NCBI GenBank assembly: GCA_024693065.1
Contig: JAILLP010000011.1
Span: 62,001-126,000, forward strand
Origin: Paludibacteraceae bacterium
Lineage (GTDB): Bacteria; Bacteroidota; Bacteroidia; Bacteroidales; Paludibacteraceae
Direction: 5' to 3'
DNA length: 64,000 nt
This document shows, piece by piece, positions 40,390-50,187 of the stretch. A program made the translations under genes and the position numbers. Every line of letters begins with the position of its first letter. Position 1 is the stretch's first letter. The notes beneath the pieces were generated by a model. The model saw only the letters and a list, made by a program, of their open reading frames with translations. It was not told the origin of the DNA and searched no databases.

Positions 40390-42249
40390 ATGTATATGAG
40401 AGGAATTTTTACTGCCACAATGTTGGCTTTGGCTGCTTTTGCGAATGCGCAGACAGTAGCATGGGAGGTGCCGGTTAATGGCAAAGCGGAAAGGATCTTC
40501 TTCAATGGATTCACGCAAACTCCAATCGTTGAAATGAGTGACAATTTCGTGGGAATCGATGCGGAGAAGAGTACGACCGCATGGACAATCCAGAAGGCTA
40601 AGGGAAACGAGAATTTGAAGAAGGCGGCGAAGGTCGCTGCGTTGACTGGTAACAGTAGCGAGGCGAGTATGATGAACAAGTTCGAGAAACAAATCTACCA
40701 GGAAGTTGACTGGACGCATTTCGTGTTCGTAGGTGACAGGGTGATTGATGTTGTGACCGGCGAGACGATCATCGAAGGTGTTCGTGAGATTCAGGCAAGC
40801 GATGTTATCCCTGAACTGAATATCGCACTTGTCCGCATAGATGGCACAGATAAGAATGTGTCACTCCATGCGATAGATATCGCATCGAACAAGGTGCTTT
40901 GGAAGTTCCCGCTGCCTAAGCCAAAGAAGGCAATCGCGGCTAACTTGCTTCTAGACATGGCGATGGTTCAGTGTAGACCAGGTCTCTCCGCTGATGGAAA
41001 TGTTATCTACGGTTTCGACCAGTTCCTATATCTGATCGATGCGAAATCGGGAAGCAAGAAGTGGGAGAACCAATCCAAGCCGGAAGTTTATCTGATTGAT
41101 AATTCAGGCAAGTATATCTTCTCCATCGAAAGCGGCTTGAAGAAAATCCATTTGGTGGACGCTAAGACGGGTAAGGATGTGTGGGCTCAGCCTATGAAAC
41201 TTTCCGCACCATTCGCGGAACTTATTCAAATTGACAACACGCAGGCGATCATCGCTTCGGATGCGGAGGTGAACATCATCGACATCAAGGCTGGTAACAA
41301 GAAGTGGAAGAAAAGCTTCTCTGCGCCATTCTATAAGAGCGCTGAGGTGACGAATGAGGGTATCCGTGTCTGCTACGGTAACAAGATCCAGATGCTCGAC
41401 AAGTCAACAGGTGAGAAGGCGTGGAAAAAACCAATCGAACTCGATGGTGTCGACGAGAGCAAGTCTCCTCAGGTTGAAAAGCAATATAAGAGCACTTATT
41501 CCATCATGACGAACAATCGTCTGTTGGTTTATGATAAGGAGACTAACAAGCGTAAGTTCAAATTGGATCTTTCTCCTACAGATCGTGTCGCATATGACGA
41601 TGCTACCGGCAAGATCGTCGCATTGAGCGGAAAGAAGGTATATGTGATCGATCCGGACGCTGATGCGAAGTTGCCTGCTGTTGTCACTAAGGTGGATGAT
41701 CCTTCCACGATCTCTGGCCTTAAGGTATCGGATAACGGATACTTCATCTATGGCGCCAAAGAGTATGTCATGATCGGTAAGGATAAGAGCGTGATCGCTC
41801 AGAAGGTGTTCCCTCAGTTGAAGACGGGTCGTGGCGCTAATGCCGCTTTGCTCGCCGCATCTATCTATAACGGAATCAAGAGCGTTAAGATTACTGCTAC
41901 AGACGGAAATGGTCAGGTGGTGGCTGAGTCTGGATTGTTCTGCTCCGCGGCTGAGGCTGATCAACACGGACGTGCTTGGGAGGCTCAGAAAAACTTACGC
42001 CATAAGATGAAGGATAACGAGAAGGCGAAAAAGGCTGCTAGAGCAACTGATGACTTGTCTATCTTCATGACTTCCGAGAAGGTGAACGGCGACGAGTTGG
42101 TTCAGCTGGTTGTGGTTGACCAAAATACTGGTAAGGAAGTTAAGTCATTCCGTTTGAGCGATGACAAGAATGTAGTATACGAAATCGATTTCAACTCTAA
42201 CACTGTTTATGCGGTAGACGGAGGAAAGCTGAGGGCTATCAAGTACTAA
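40390..42249 (+). CDS. Exported PQQ-like beta-propeller protein of unknown function
   Basis: 619 residues from ATG at 40390; ATG at 40396 is equally plausible. Signal peptide about 1-21 (ALAAFANAQ). A WD/PQQ-like propeller (about 130-420) shows repeated blades with D-x-x-[TS]-G-x-K-x-W: KSGSKKWENQ, KTGKDVWAQP, KAGNKKWKKS, KSTGEKAWKK. The C-terminal part (about 430-619) has a helical, basic stretch and a final beta pair. Such proteins are often periplasmic binding or assembly scaffolds; I have no specific role. Its codon use is strongly biased, suggesting high expression. A bidirectional terminator follows. Confidence 0.75.
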   Translation: MYMRGIFTATMLALAAFANAQTVAWEVPVNGKAERIFFNGFTQTPIVEMSDNFVGIDAEKSTTAWTIQKAKGNENLKKAAKVAALTGNSSEASMMNKFEKQIYQEVDWTHFVFVGDRVIDVVTGETIIEGVREIQASDVIPELNIALVRIDGTDKNVSLHAIDIASNKVLWKFPLPKPKKAIAANLLLDMAMVQCRPGLSADGNVIYGFDQFLYLIDAKSGSKKWENQSKPEVYLIDNSGKYIFSIESGLKKIHLVDAKTGKDVWAQPMKLSAPFAELIQIDNTQAIIASDAEVNIIDIKAGNKKWKKSFSAPFYKSAEVTNEGIRVCYGNKIQMLDKSTGEKAWKKPIELDGVDESKSPQVEKQYKSTYSIMTNNRLLVYDKETNKRKFKLDLSPTDRVAYDDATGKIVALSGKKVYVIDPDADAKLPAVVTKVDDPSTISGLKVSDNGYFIYGAKEYVMIGKDKSVIAQKVFPQLKTGRGANAALLAASIYNGIKSVKITATDGNGQVVAESGLFCSAAEADQHGRAWEAQKNLRHKMKDNEKAKKAARATDDLSIFMTSEKVNGDELVQLVVVDQNTGKEVKSFRLSDDKNVVYEIDFNSNTVYAVDGGKLRAIKY

Positions 42250-42304
42250 TCTTTTTCGAGATAGGTCCCGCTATTTTAGGGAATCTTTTCGGAATTTTCA
42301 TGGA

Positions 42305-42339
42305 AAAAGGGGATGTGTCATGATTGACACATCCCCTTT
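42305..42339. terminator. Bidirectional terminator between the beta-propeller gene and the xylanase gene
   Basis: AAAGGGGATGTGTCA pairs perfectly with TGACACATCCCCTTT around a 5-nt loop. It lies between convergent stops, with A/T-rich flanks on both sides. Confidence 0.85.
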
Positions 42340-42362
42340 CGTTTGTTTTCAAAATTTGGAGT

Positions 42363-44411
42363 CTATTTACAGATGAACTTGGAAGTCTTGCCTGTTGTGG
42401 TGTTTCTCAGGGCATAGACTCCTTTGCTACCTGTTGTTTGTTTTACTTCTTCGTTTAAGTCGCCCCCGTTGTAGTTCACCTCGCCGAGGATTTCACCCAT
42501 CATGGAGATGATGGTGTATGTGCCGGTCTCCATTTCGCTCGGGGTAAGCTCGATTCCTGTGGTAGTGCAGTTCGGGCAGGCGAACTTGACCTTGTCGATG
42601 TTGACATAGTCGCCCGTGATGGTGAATCTGATGGTTTGCTCACCTTCGTCATAGAGTTCCATGTCGGTCTTTACGTCGGTGTAAGTATTCCAATCTTCTC
42701 CTGCTGGTACGCTGATCTTCACGGAAGAGTTCCCGCAGCTGATCCTGAAGCCAGAGTTGCTTGATCCGGAAGATACGGTCGCCGATACGGTATATGTGCC
42801 GGCTTGCTCTACGTTCACCGTATATTCCAACCACTCGTTGCTCTTTGTGTAGCCGATGGCGTAACCTCCGTTCCCTTTTACGATGTCCACACCTCCATTG
42901 TCGGAGCGGTAGCCCTTGCTGTCACCCTCGTCGGTGCCGTCGGAGTCGTATGATGCCACACCGCTACATCCCTTGTCGAAGTCTTCCGCCTCGATTGTTC
43001 CTGGGATTGGTATGGCTGATCCTGAGAATGGGGACCTTGCCTCGCATACGGTGATGGATTTTTTGATCTCTTTGCTATCTCCGTTGGTGCTTTGTACAGT
43101 TACTAGAATCTCCAGATTGCCGGCCTTATCAGCCACGTATATCCATTCACCGTTCTCGTTGTTCACGGTATTCCCATCCACCTTCACTGTGATGTTGCTG
43201 ATGCTTCCTTCTGTGGTTGATGCTTCTACGTTGATGGTCAGTATGTCACCTACGGAAATAGCATCCGCTGAGAGTTCCACGTTTGCCTTGAGTTTTGATG
43301 CTGTACCGCAGAACGGGCTCTGTGCGTTCTTGGCGGCGTCGGTCTTCATGTAGTTCTCCAACCATGTAAATGCTGAACGTTTCTTGCAATCCCTAACCAA
43401 TCCGGAGGATCCGTTGGCAACCCATGTGTGTCCGTAGATCCAACCCCAGAGGGTGACACCGGCCACGTAGTCGGCCTCCCACATGATAGGGAACTGCTCC
43501 TTGTAACGCGTCTCGAATGTGGCGTCGTCGCTTTTGGCGATATCATACTCGGTGATGTACTGAGGCAATTGCGTCTTGTTGTGGATCTCTTCCAATGCGC
43601 TCCTGAATTGACTGCCGCCCATGTCGTTCAAGTCGTGTGCCTGGTTACCCGCCGCATCGATCGGTGCGCCGCAAGCCTTCAAACCGTTGACGAGGTTGAT
43701 GAACTCGGTCTTTTGCCACTGGAACGTGTTGTAGTCGTTGTAGATGAGGATGGCGTTCGGCCAACGGTCACGCGCCAGACGGAACGCTTCTGCGATCCAT
43801 TGGTAGGAGTTGGTGTTAGGGTAGCCATTCGTGTTGCAGTTGTAGCTAGGCCTTGTGCCGGTCTCCTTTTGTGCCCTATCCTCCGCAAGAGAACCCAATG
43901 CCTGGATAATCTTTGTGGATTTGTATGGGGAGTGGTAATCTCCGCCGGAATAGATGGCCTCGTTCACCACGTCTATGATCTCGAGGTTCGGGAAGTGTTT
44001 CTTGCACTCGTCGTACCATTCGATAATGGCCTTCTTGGTGTCGTCGACGCTTAGACTCTCGATCCAGTTAGGATGTTGGCTTCCCCAGATGAGGGCGTGG
44101 AATTTGAAGATGATTCCATGCTCTTGACAATACTTGTAGGTCCTGTCAGGACTTGACCAGTTGAATCTTCCCCAACCACTGTGCACGGAGCCCCATTTGG
44201 TGGCGTTCTCGCACGTGATTTGATTCCAGTAGTCAGCGAAAACAAGGTTGCAGTCGCTGTAGTCGCACTGCTCTCCCGTGCTCCAATCTTTGGTCGTCGT
44301 GATGTTACCTAAGAACTTACACGGATTGTCCTTCGCCAGTTGCGCCATGGCGCAATTGACCATCATTATCCCCATTGCCGCTAAGACGGCTTTCATGTAA
44401 TACTTTTTCAT
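42363..44411 (-). CDS. GH10 endo-1,4-beta-xylanase with CBM6 and T9SS-type C-terminus
   Basis: 682 residues: signal peptide (about 1-23), GH10 domain (about 27-355), an Ig-like segment (about 375-455), a CBM6 domain (about 468-620, IEAEDFDKGCSG, NGGYAIGYTKSNEWLEYTVNV) and a short C-terminal sorting-type domain ending VYALRNTTTGKTSKFICK. GH10 catalytic residues are in place: acid/base Glu151 in DVVNEA and nucleophile Glu288 in ITEYDI. The enzyme cleaves xylan chains; CBM6 binds xylan or cellulose ends. It would be secreted by T9SS to the cell surface. The terminator is shared with the convergent beta-propeller gene. Confidence 0.93.
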   Translation of the reverse strand: MKKYYMKAVLAAMGIMMVNCAMAQLAKDNPCKFLGNITTTKDWSTGEQCDYSDCNLVFADYWNQITCENATKWGSVHSGWGRFNWSSPDRTYKYCQEHGIIFKFHALIWGSQHPNWIESLSVDDTKKAIIEWYDECKKHFPNLEIIDVVNEAIYSGGDYHSPYKSTKIIQALGSLAEDRAQKETGTRPSYNCNTNGYPNTNSYQWIAEAFRLARDRWPNAILIYNDYNTFQWQKTEFINLVNGLKACGAPIDAAGNQAHDLNDMGGSQFRSALEEIHNKTQLPQYITEYDIAKSDDATFETRYKEQFPIMWEADYVAGVTLWGWIYGHTWVANGSSGLVRDCKKRSAFTWLENYMKTDAAKNAQSPFCGTASKLKANVELSADAISVGDILTINVEASTTEGSISNITVKVDGNTVNNENGEWIYVADKAGNLEILVTVQSTNGDSKEIKKSITVCEARSPFSGSAIPIPGTIEAEDFDKGCSGVASYDSDGTDEGDSKGYRSDNGGVDIVKGNGGYAIGYTKSNEWLEYTVNVEQAGTYTVSATVSSGSSNSGFRISCGNSSVKISVPAGEDWNTYTDVKTDMELYDEGEQTIRFTITGDYVNIDKVKFACPNCTTTGIELTPSEMETGTYTIISMMGEILGEVNYNGGDLNEEVKQTTGSKGVYALRNTTTGKTSKFICK

Positions 44412-44626
44412 GTGTTTATGCTTTTAATGGTAATTAATATAAAAGTACTGCTCGTCATTCCAGACCACGTTGGTCTGAATAATAGTTGTCGAATAACCTA
44501 TGCTTACGGTTGCAAATGTAGAGGTAAATGGTTGCTATGGATGTGAATTTAGCGTCAAATAAGTGGATTTTTGTTCCATTTGTGTGTGGTAGATTCCTAG
44601 GCTATGCGGGGTGAAGCGGTGTCCCC

Positions 44627-45904
44627 CTAGTGGAAATTGTAACTAAACCCAAATGATAGTTGCTCTTTGATTTGTATTTTCGATTTTTTGTCTATCCGAG
44701 CGTTGTCGAAGATCATTTGTAGGGAGAGTCGGGTGCTCAGGAAACGATTGATGTTGAATTTCCCGATGGTCTTCCAATCGAGGTCGATGTGCTTAAAATT
44801 GTAGGAATTGAACAAATCGAAGCTCGAGGTGATCTGTATTTCTTTGGAGAGCCTCCAATTTAGACTCGTTTGGATGATATATCCGGAAAACCATCTGTGG
44901 CATTGGGTGCTGTCGAATCCCGACTTGAGGTGGTCCACCTCTGAATTGGGCAGAACAAAGATGAGTTTGTAGCTCCATGGGTAGATGCTTAATCTTGTGT
45001 GTTTGTTATGCTTGTAGTCTAGTCCGATGATGCCGAAATATAATTTGGATGGGGATAGGAAGGATGCGGATACCTCCTTGGAGTTGGTTTTCGTGTAACT
45101 TTTGAGGAGTGGAGTCTTGAGCACTATATGGGTGCTATAATAGAGCTTCTTGGACATGGAGGTCTGGTAGCCTAAGCGTGTGGGTACCCTGATTTCGTCG
45201 CTATTGACACGGATGGCATGGACAGTATCTATGTCGGTGTTATAGAACCCGATTTCTGCTTCGATGTCATTTTCCCATAACCATCTGTTTTTTTCGTAGT
45301 GGATGGAGTATTCCAATATGGAGAGAAAAGTTGCGTTGGGTGTGCCTCCTTTTTCCCAGTTGTCCGTCACGTAGTATTGGGAGAATTGAAGGGATAGATT
45401 CCCTTTAAAGCTCCAAGGTGCATTCTCTTTCGATTTTTTAGGCTGTTCTAGGGTGAAAGGCATTGGAATCAATTCGGGTTCTTCCACACCTTCCACGTGA
45501 AACTCCTTCCTTCCTCCCTTTATGCTGTTCAGCGTCTCGTCGAACTGTTGTAATCCGTAGAAATCAATTAAGTCTGGTCGGCTGACGGCGATGTTGTAAA
45601 CTGACCTTCTTGTCAGTTTGTCGTGGATCATCATGCTGTCGTAGGCGATCTCCAAGGAGGTTTTCTTCCTGGCAGGCATCGCTTTCCAATATGTGATCTC
45701 GTAGGGGAGTGAGAGGGGCACCAAATCGATTGCCCGCATGGAGTCAAACACGATGACTGGCAACTGACGGGAGGTGCTCATTGTGATGGAGTCAGAGAAA
45801 TCCAGTTGGAATAACGACGCCTCCTTGTCCGCCTTCACTTGGAAGAAGGAAAAGAGAAAGGTGAAAAAGATGATCGCTCTGAAATGGAATAAACCCCGAC
45901 GCAT
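44627..45904 (-). CDS. DUF3078 outer-membrane protein
   Basis: 425 residues with signal peptide (about 1-25). The C-terminal two thirds has the DUF3078 signature: strands with QYYVTDNWEKGGTPNATFLSILEYSI, NDIEAEIGFYNT and a closing strand LSFGFSYNF, with a terminal aromatic His as the last residues. This family is predicted to be a beta-barrel in the outer membrane; its function is unknown. The N-terminal third is a charged helical segment. It lies between the xylanase and cellulase genes but on the opposite strand from the latter. Confidence 0.8.
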   Translation of the reverse strand: MRRGLFHFRAIIFFTFLFSFFQVKADKEASLFQLDFSDSITMSTSRQLPVIVFDSMRAIDLVPLSLPYEITYWKAMPARKKTSLEIAYDSMMIHDKLTRRSVYNIAVSRPDLIDFYGLQQFDETLNSIKGGRKEFHVEGVEEPELIPMPFTLEQPKKSKENAPWSFKGNLSLQFSQYYVTDNWEKGGTPNATFLSILEYSIHYEKNRWLWENDIEAEIGFYNTDIDTVHAIRVNSDEIRVPTRLGYQTSMSKKLYYSTHIVLKTPLLKSYTKTNSKEVSASFLSPSKLYFGIIGLDYKHNKHTRLSIYPWSYKLIFVLPNSEVDHLKSGFDSTQCHRWFSGYIIQTSLNWRLSKEIQITSSFDLFNSYNFKHIDLDWKTIGKFNINRFLSTRLSLQMIFDNARIDKKSKIQIKEQLSFGFSYNFH

Positions 45905-46012
45905 CGCTACACATTAACTGATTACTGATTCAGTCGCGAATTTAATTATTATATTTATGAGTTCCACTTTCCAGTTCGTAAAAAGAAATGTGTTTCTGTA
46001 TTGTTTTTTTCT

Positions 46013-46020
46013 TATATTTG
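46013..46020 (+). promoter_or_regulatory. -7 box of the GH9 cellulase gene
   Basis: TATATTTG matches TAnnTTTG. A weak -33 (GTTTC around 45992-45996) is 16-17 nt upstream. It gives a leader of roughly 85 nt before the ATG at 46109. Confidence 0.45.
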
Positions 46021-46108
46021 CCGATTGTAACTCCTTTTGTGTTAGGAGTAGTTTATTCAATGTGAGGAATAGACGGATTAAGTATATAATGTTTTAAAGC
46101 AGTATTGT

Positions 46109-49072
46109 ATGATGAGATTTAAATTTACGATTTTAGCGCTGATATGCTCTTTCGCTGGTGCCTTCATGGCTTCCGCGGCGGACTTGTCGTTCGATAAGGA
46201 GCAATATCAAAAGGCTTTGTGGATGACCGCAAGGTTTTATGGGGCTCAACGTATGGGCGAGGGCGTGAATTGGCTGGTGGCGGACCACGAGCCGAACGGT
46301 GTATCCAATGGTATGTCTTTCTCTGAGAGGAATTTTGTCAAGGGGAAATCATACTTGAAGGATGCGGATGGTTCTTATGATCTGACGGGTGGCTGGTTCG
46401 ATTGCGGCGATTTTGTCCTCTTTGGTCAGACCTTCTTCTATTCCGCCTATATGCTGGCGTTGGGTTATTCGGAGTTCCCTGAAGGATATGATGATTATTA
46501 TTCTTTTGATTATAATGGATATGTCTCTTCCGGTGATTACACGTGGGAAGGCAAAAAGGGTGTGCCGAATGGTATCCCTGATATCTTGGACGAGGTGAAG
46601 TATGCGACCGATTTTATCTTGAAGGCTGTCCGTGATGATAATACATTCTATTACCAGAAGGGCGATGGCGACGCTGACCATATGGTGTGGTGTACCTCTC
46701 CTGTGAAATCCGCTATGCCAAAGGCGCAAGGAGGTGAGTCGGACGGATCCAGAGAAATCAAAAAGGCGAGTGGTAACGTGACCTCCATGGCTGCTCTCGG
46801 AGGTGCCGCATTGGCTGTGATGTCCCGTGTGTATAAGAAGTTCGACCCGGTTTATGCGCAAAAGTGTCTGGAGAAGGCTAAGGTCGCTTATGACTTCGTT
46901 AATGGGACCTCGAAGGGCAATACGGGTGGGGGAACGTTCTATGGGGCGAAGCCTAAGTATGTGCCGGACATGGTCATCCTCGCGGCGGAGTTATACCGCG
47001 CCACGAATGATTCCAAATACCTGAATAATGCGGAATCGAATTGTATTTGGATGGATGCTCAGAGAGACTATAATTACAATTACACGTTGTGCTATAACAA
47101 CACGGAGGACTTGGCCGCATACCTGATGGCTTCCATCAAGGAATCCTCCTATAGCGAGAAGGCGATGGCCGTGATGGATTTCTATGTGAATTCGATGTAC
47201 AAGCCTTCCTCTGGCTATATCCTGAGAAAACCTGGCCATTATGACGCTCAGTGGGGCTCTCTTCGTTACCCTGCTAACCAAGCCTTCACATATGGCTTGT
47301 ATTCTAAACTGGTGAGTGACAAGGAACTGAATCCTTATTCGTTGGCCACCATCGAATTTATCATGGGTAAGAATTCATCTAACATGTCTTTCATCGTGGG
47401 ATTCGGCAATAAATATCCGGTGATCCCGCATCATCGTAATTTCTTCCGCTATGATGGCAATAATATGAGCATGGTGCCTATACCTGACAAGAATTATAAG
47501 TTCATACAGTTGGGTTTCATGGTGGGCGGTAGTGGCGCTACTTTGGAGTCTGCCTCCTATTCGGAGTCGTTGGACAATTACCAGATATCTGAGGGCGGTA
47601 TCGACTACAATGCGGGTCTGGTATGCGCCTTAGGTTATATCAACTCTGTCGTTAACCCTGTCAATGTCAATAAGTTCGGTCATCCATCTCCAGATCTTGG
47701 CAATGCGATTTCTCTTTGTGGCATGAGGTCTGTTACTTTGGACTCTAAGGTGCCTGCCGACGGAAAGAAGACTTTTACTTGGTATAAGGATGGACAGAAG
47801 GTGGAATCGTCGACTTCGGCTTCTTCTTATCAGGTGTCCGCACCTGGCGAGTATGTCTGCGAGATCGATTCCGCCGGCGAATGGACTACCAGTGGTAGCG
47901 TCGTGGTGATGGCTTCCTTGCCTGAGTTCGAACCTATACCGGACATGGAGCTCTGTAACCCTTCTCAGATAGAAATGAACTTCGAATTGCAGGATGTGCC
48001 GGCATCCTACCAATGGTACAGGAATGGCGAGGCGTTGAAAGGCGCTACTTCCCCTAAGTACCTTATCACGAAGGGTGGCGAGTACGTTTGCGAAATCTCC
48101 GCTTCTAATTGTAAATCGACGGGTGTCTCCTTCAAGGTGACTTCCTTGTTGCCGGAGGCTGAGGATGCCGTTTCTGATGTGAGTGGCAATGTGACCCTGA
48201 CGGTGAAGGGGGATGGAGAGTACGAGTGGTATGATCAGTTGGAGGGCGGTTCGCCGCTTGCCACGGGCTCTTCCTACAAGACTACAATCTCCGCTGACAA
48301 GACCTTCTACGTGCAGGATGCCGGCGCCATGGATATCGTGGTGGGCCCGACCCAGAAGGACTTCACCTCCACGGGTGTGAACTGGGGTAATATCTCCGCT
48401 AACTTCAAGGCCTCCAAGGCATGTAGCATTACAAGTGTCTATGTCCATATCGAAGGCAACCCTTACAACCAAGGCGAGACTACCGTGAAGGCTGAGCTGG
48501 GTGGTGCGAAGAAGGCGACGTTCACTTCCGACCCAATCCAGGTATCCAAGGGTAACCAGTTCGTGAAGGTCACTTTCTCAAACCCAATCGAAATCCCTGC
48601 GGAGGGAGACTATACGTTGACCTTCTCTTCCGGTGCATTCGCCGTCTCCTATTATGAGAACATGAACAAATATTCCTCCTTCGCGCATCAGGGTGAACCG
48701 CTCACGTTCACCAGTGCGGGCGATGGCAAGCAGGGCTTCCCTGGCATCGCTGATTGGAGCGTGACGACAGGCTCGGGATGTGCCCGCGCCGTGGTGTTGG
48801 CTAAGTATGGCAAGACCTCAGGTGTGGATGATGTGGAGAACTCTCTCTGCGCATTCTATCCTAACCCAGTGTCTGATCTCCTGACCGTCAGACTGAATAC
48901 GGTTGTGCCGGCTACTGCTCAACTCTTCGACCTTATGGGAACGGTTGTGGCTGAGAAACAGTTGAACGCTTCTGACATGACGCTGGATCTGCGTTCTTTG
49001 CCTGCGGGCGTCTATGTGGTGCGTGTCATCGCTGGCGATTCGATCTATACGGGAAGAATCGTGAAGGAGTAA
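46109..49072 (+). CDS. GH9 endoglucanase (cellulase) with Ig-like domains and T9SS sorting domain
   Basis: 987 residues: signal peptide (about 1-23), GH9 (alpha/alpha)6 domain (about 25-510), two Ig-like domains (about 555-690), a beta-sandwich segment and a C-terminal T9SS type A sorting domain (about 905-987, FYPNPVSDLLTVRLN ... GVYVVRVIAGD). Conserved GH9 motifs: GGWFDCGD (Asp98, Asp101), PHHR (His441-Arg443) and SEGGIDYNAG (catalytic acid Glu495). Cys replaces Ala in the usual DAGD motif. It hydrolyses cellulose or mixed glucan chains at the cell surface. Biased codon use suggests high expression. A terminator follows. Confidence 0.93.
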   Translation: MMRFKFTILALICSFAGAFMASAADLSFDKEQYQKALWMTARFYGAQRMGEGVNWLVADHEPNGVSNGMSFSERNFVKGKSYLKDADGSYDLTGGWFDCGDFVLFGQTFFYSAYMLALGYSEFPEGYDDYYSFDYNGYVSSGDYTWEGKKGVPNGIPDILDEVKYATDFILKAVRDDNTFYYQKGDGDADHMVWCTSPVKSAMPKAQGGESDGSREIKKASGNVTSMAALGGAALAVMSRVYKKFDPVYAQKCLEKAKVAYDFVNGTSKGNTGGGTFYGAKPKYVPDMVILAAELYRATNDSKYLNNAESNCIWMDAQRDYNYNYTLCYNNTEDLAAYLMASIKESSYSEKAMAVMDFYVNSMYKPSSGYILRKPGHYDAQWGSLRYPANQAFTYGLYSKLVSDKELNPYSLATIEFIMGKNSSNMSFIVGFGNKYPVIPHHRNFFRYDGNNMSMVPIPDKNYKFIQLGFMVGGSGATLESASYSESLDNYQISEGGIDYNAGLVCALGYINSVVNPVNVNKFGHPSPDLGNAISLCGMRSVTLDSKVPADGKKTFTWYKDGQKVESSTSASSYQVSAPGEYVCEIDSAGEWTTSGSVVVMASLPEFEPIPDMELCNPSQIEMNFELQDVPASYQWYRNGEALKGATSPKYLITKGGEYVCEISASNCKSTGVSFKVTSLLPEAEDAVSDVSGNVTLTVKGDGEYEWYDQLEGGSPLATGSSYKTTISADKTFYVQDAGAMDIVVGPTQKDFTSTGVNWGNISANFKASKACSITSVYVHIEGNPYNQGETTVKAELGGAKKATFTSDPIQVSKGNQFVKVTFSNPIEIPAEGDYTLTFSSGAFAVSYYENMNKYSSFAHQGEPLTFTSAGDGKQGFPGIADWSVTTGSGCARAVVLAKYGKTSGVDDVENSLCAFYPNPVSDLLTVRLNTVVPATAQLFDLMGTVVAEKQLNASDMTLDLRSLPAGVYVVRVIAGDSIYTGRIVKE

Positions 49073-49094
49073 TTGTTTTTTATGATAATATGAT

Positions 49095-49128
49095 GGGGGA
49101 TGGACGTGTGTCGTTCATCCCTCTTTTT
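49095..49128 (+). terminator. Rho-independent terminator after the GH9 gene
   Basis: GGGGGATGGACG pairs with CGTTCATCCCTC (one wobble and one mismatch), loop TGTGT, then TTTTTG. It starts 23 nt after the stop codon and ends 32 nt before the menA ATG. Confidence 0.8.
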
Positions 49129-49159
49129 GTATATTCGCGAGACCAATAGACTCTATCCG

Positions 49160-50062
49160 ATGGAAGAAGTTAGACAGAACTCTGTGCGGGCGTGGCTTTT
49201 AGCTGCCCGTCCGAAGACATTGGCTGCGGCGATTGCGCCGGTGGCCGTGGGTTGCGCCTTGGCATACTATTTCAACGCTTTTCAGTGGGTGCCGGCTTTG
49301 TGTTGCCTTCTGTTCGCTGTCGCCATGCAGATTGCGGCGAACCTGATCAATGATTTGTATGATTTCCTGAAGGGAAGTGACGGGGAGGACCGCTTAGGAC
49401 CGCCTCGTGCCACGGCGCAAGGGTGGATTACGCCTGATCGCATGAAGATTGGTATCCTTGTGGTGGTGGCGATGGGTTGTCTCTTCGGCTCGGTGCTGAT
49501 GCTCTATGTGGGCTGGTGGCTCGTCGCTGTGGGTATCTTTTGCGTATTGTTCGCCTACTTCTACACCTCCGGTCCGTTCCCTTTGGCCTACAATGGCTTG
49601 GGCGATGTGGCGGTGGTGGCTTTCTTCGGACTGGTCGCCGTCGGCTTCACGGCTTACGTGCAGATTCTTTCGTGGCCTGTGGCGCTGACGTTGGCGGGCA
49701 TTGCCACGGGTTTGGCGGTCAATGTGTTGCTCGTCCTGAATAATTATCGTGACGTGGAGAATGACGCGAAGTCCGGGAAACGTACGGTCGTGGTGTTGTT
49801 CGGCAAACGGTTCGGCCTCTACTTGTACCTGTGTTCAGGCTTGGCCGCCGTGCTTCTCGCGGGTGTCTCCTGTTATTGGCTCGGGCTAAAACCTTATGCG
49901 TTCTTATGGATGGTACCCTATCTTCTTTTGCATTTCCTGACGTGGGGTAAGATCCGTAAAATCGACCAACCAGCTATGCTGAATGCGTTGATCGGGGAGA
50001 CGTCTAGGAATATGCTGCTGTTTGCGGTGCTTCTCTCCGCCATGTTGGTGCTTTCCCGTTGA
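49160..50062 (+). CDS. menA: 1,4-dihydroxy-2-naphthoate polyprenyltransferase
   Basis: 300 residues from ATG at 49160; an in-frame ATG at 49100 is rejected because it lies inside the terminator hairpin. UbiA-superfamily signatures are intact: NLINDLYDFLKGSD (first Asp-rich motif) and NNYRDVENDAKSGKRT (second), with about nine membrane segments. MenA attaches the isoprenoid tail in menaquinone synthesis in the inner membrane. The other men genes are not nearby. The downstream lipoprotein gene has its own promoter. Confidence 0.93.
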   Translation: MEEVRQNSVRAWLLAARPKTLAAAIAPVAVGCALAYYFNAFQWVPALCCLLFAVAMQIAANLINDLYDFLKGSDGEDRLGPPRATAQGWITPDRMKIGILVVVAMGCLFGSVLMLYVGWWLVAVGIFCVLFAYFYTSGPFPLAYNGLGDVAVVAFFGLVAVGFTAYVQILSWPVALTLAGIATGLAVNVLLVLNNYRDVENDAKSGKRTVVVLFGKRFGLYLYLCSGLAAVLLAGVSCYWLGLKPYAFLWMVPYLLLHFLTWGKIRKIDQPAMLNALIGETSRNMLLFAVLLSAMLVLSR

Positions 50063-50118
50063 TTCGTCCATAAAAAGTCGCTAACTTGTGTGGTAAAGTG
50101 ATTGATTCGTCGATGTGA

Positions 50119-50150
50119 TTTGGTTCTGAGGAAAACATTGGTTACCTTCG
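50119..50150 (+). promoter_or_regulatory. Promoter of the acidic lipoprotein gene
   Basis: TTTG (50119-50122), 20-nt spacer, TACCTTCG (50143-50150), one base off TAnnTTTG. It gives a leader of roughly 33 nt before the ATG at 50188. Confidence 0.6.
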
Positions 50151-50187
50151 TTTCATTGATTGTTTAATGTAAAAAAAATTTAATGTT

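Noticed and set aside
49100-49159. Longer menA reading frame with 20 extra residues
   Set aside because: The upstream ATG lies within the terminator of the cellulase gene; MenA begins naturally at 49160.
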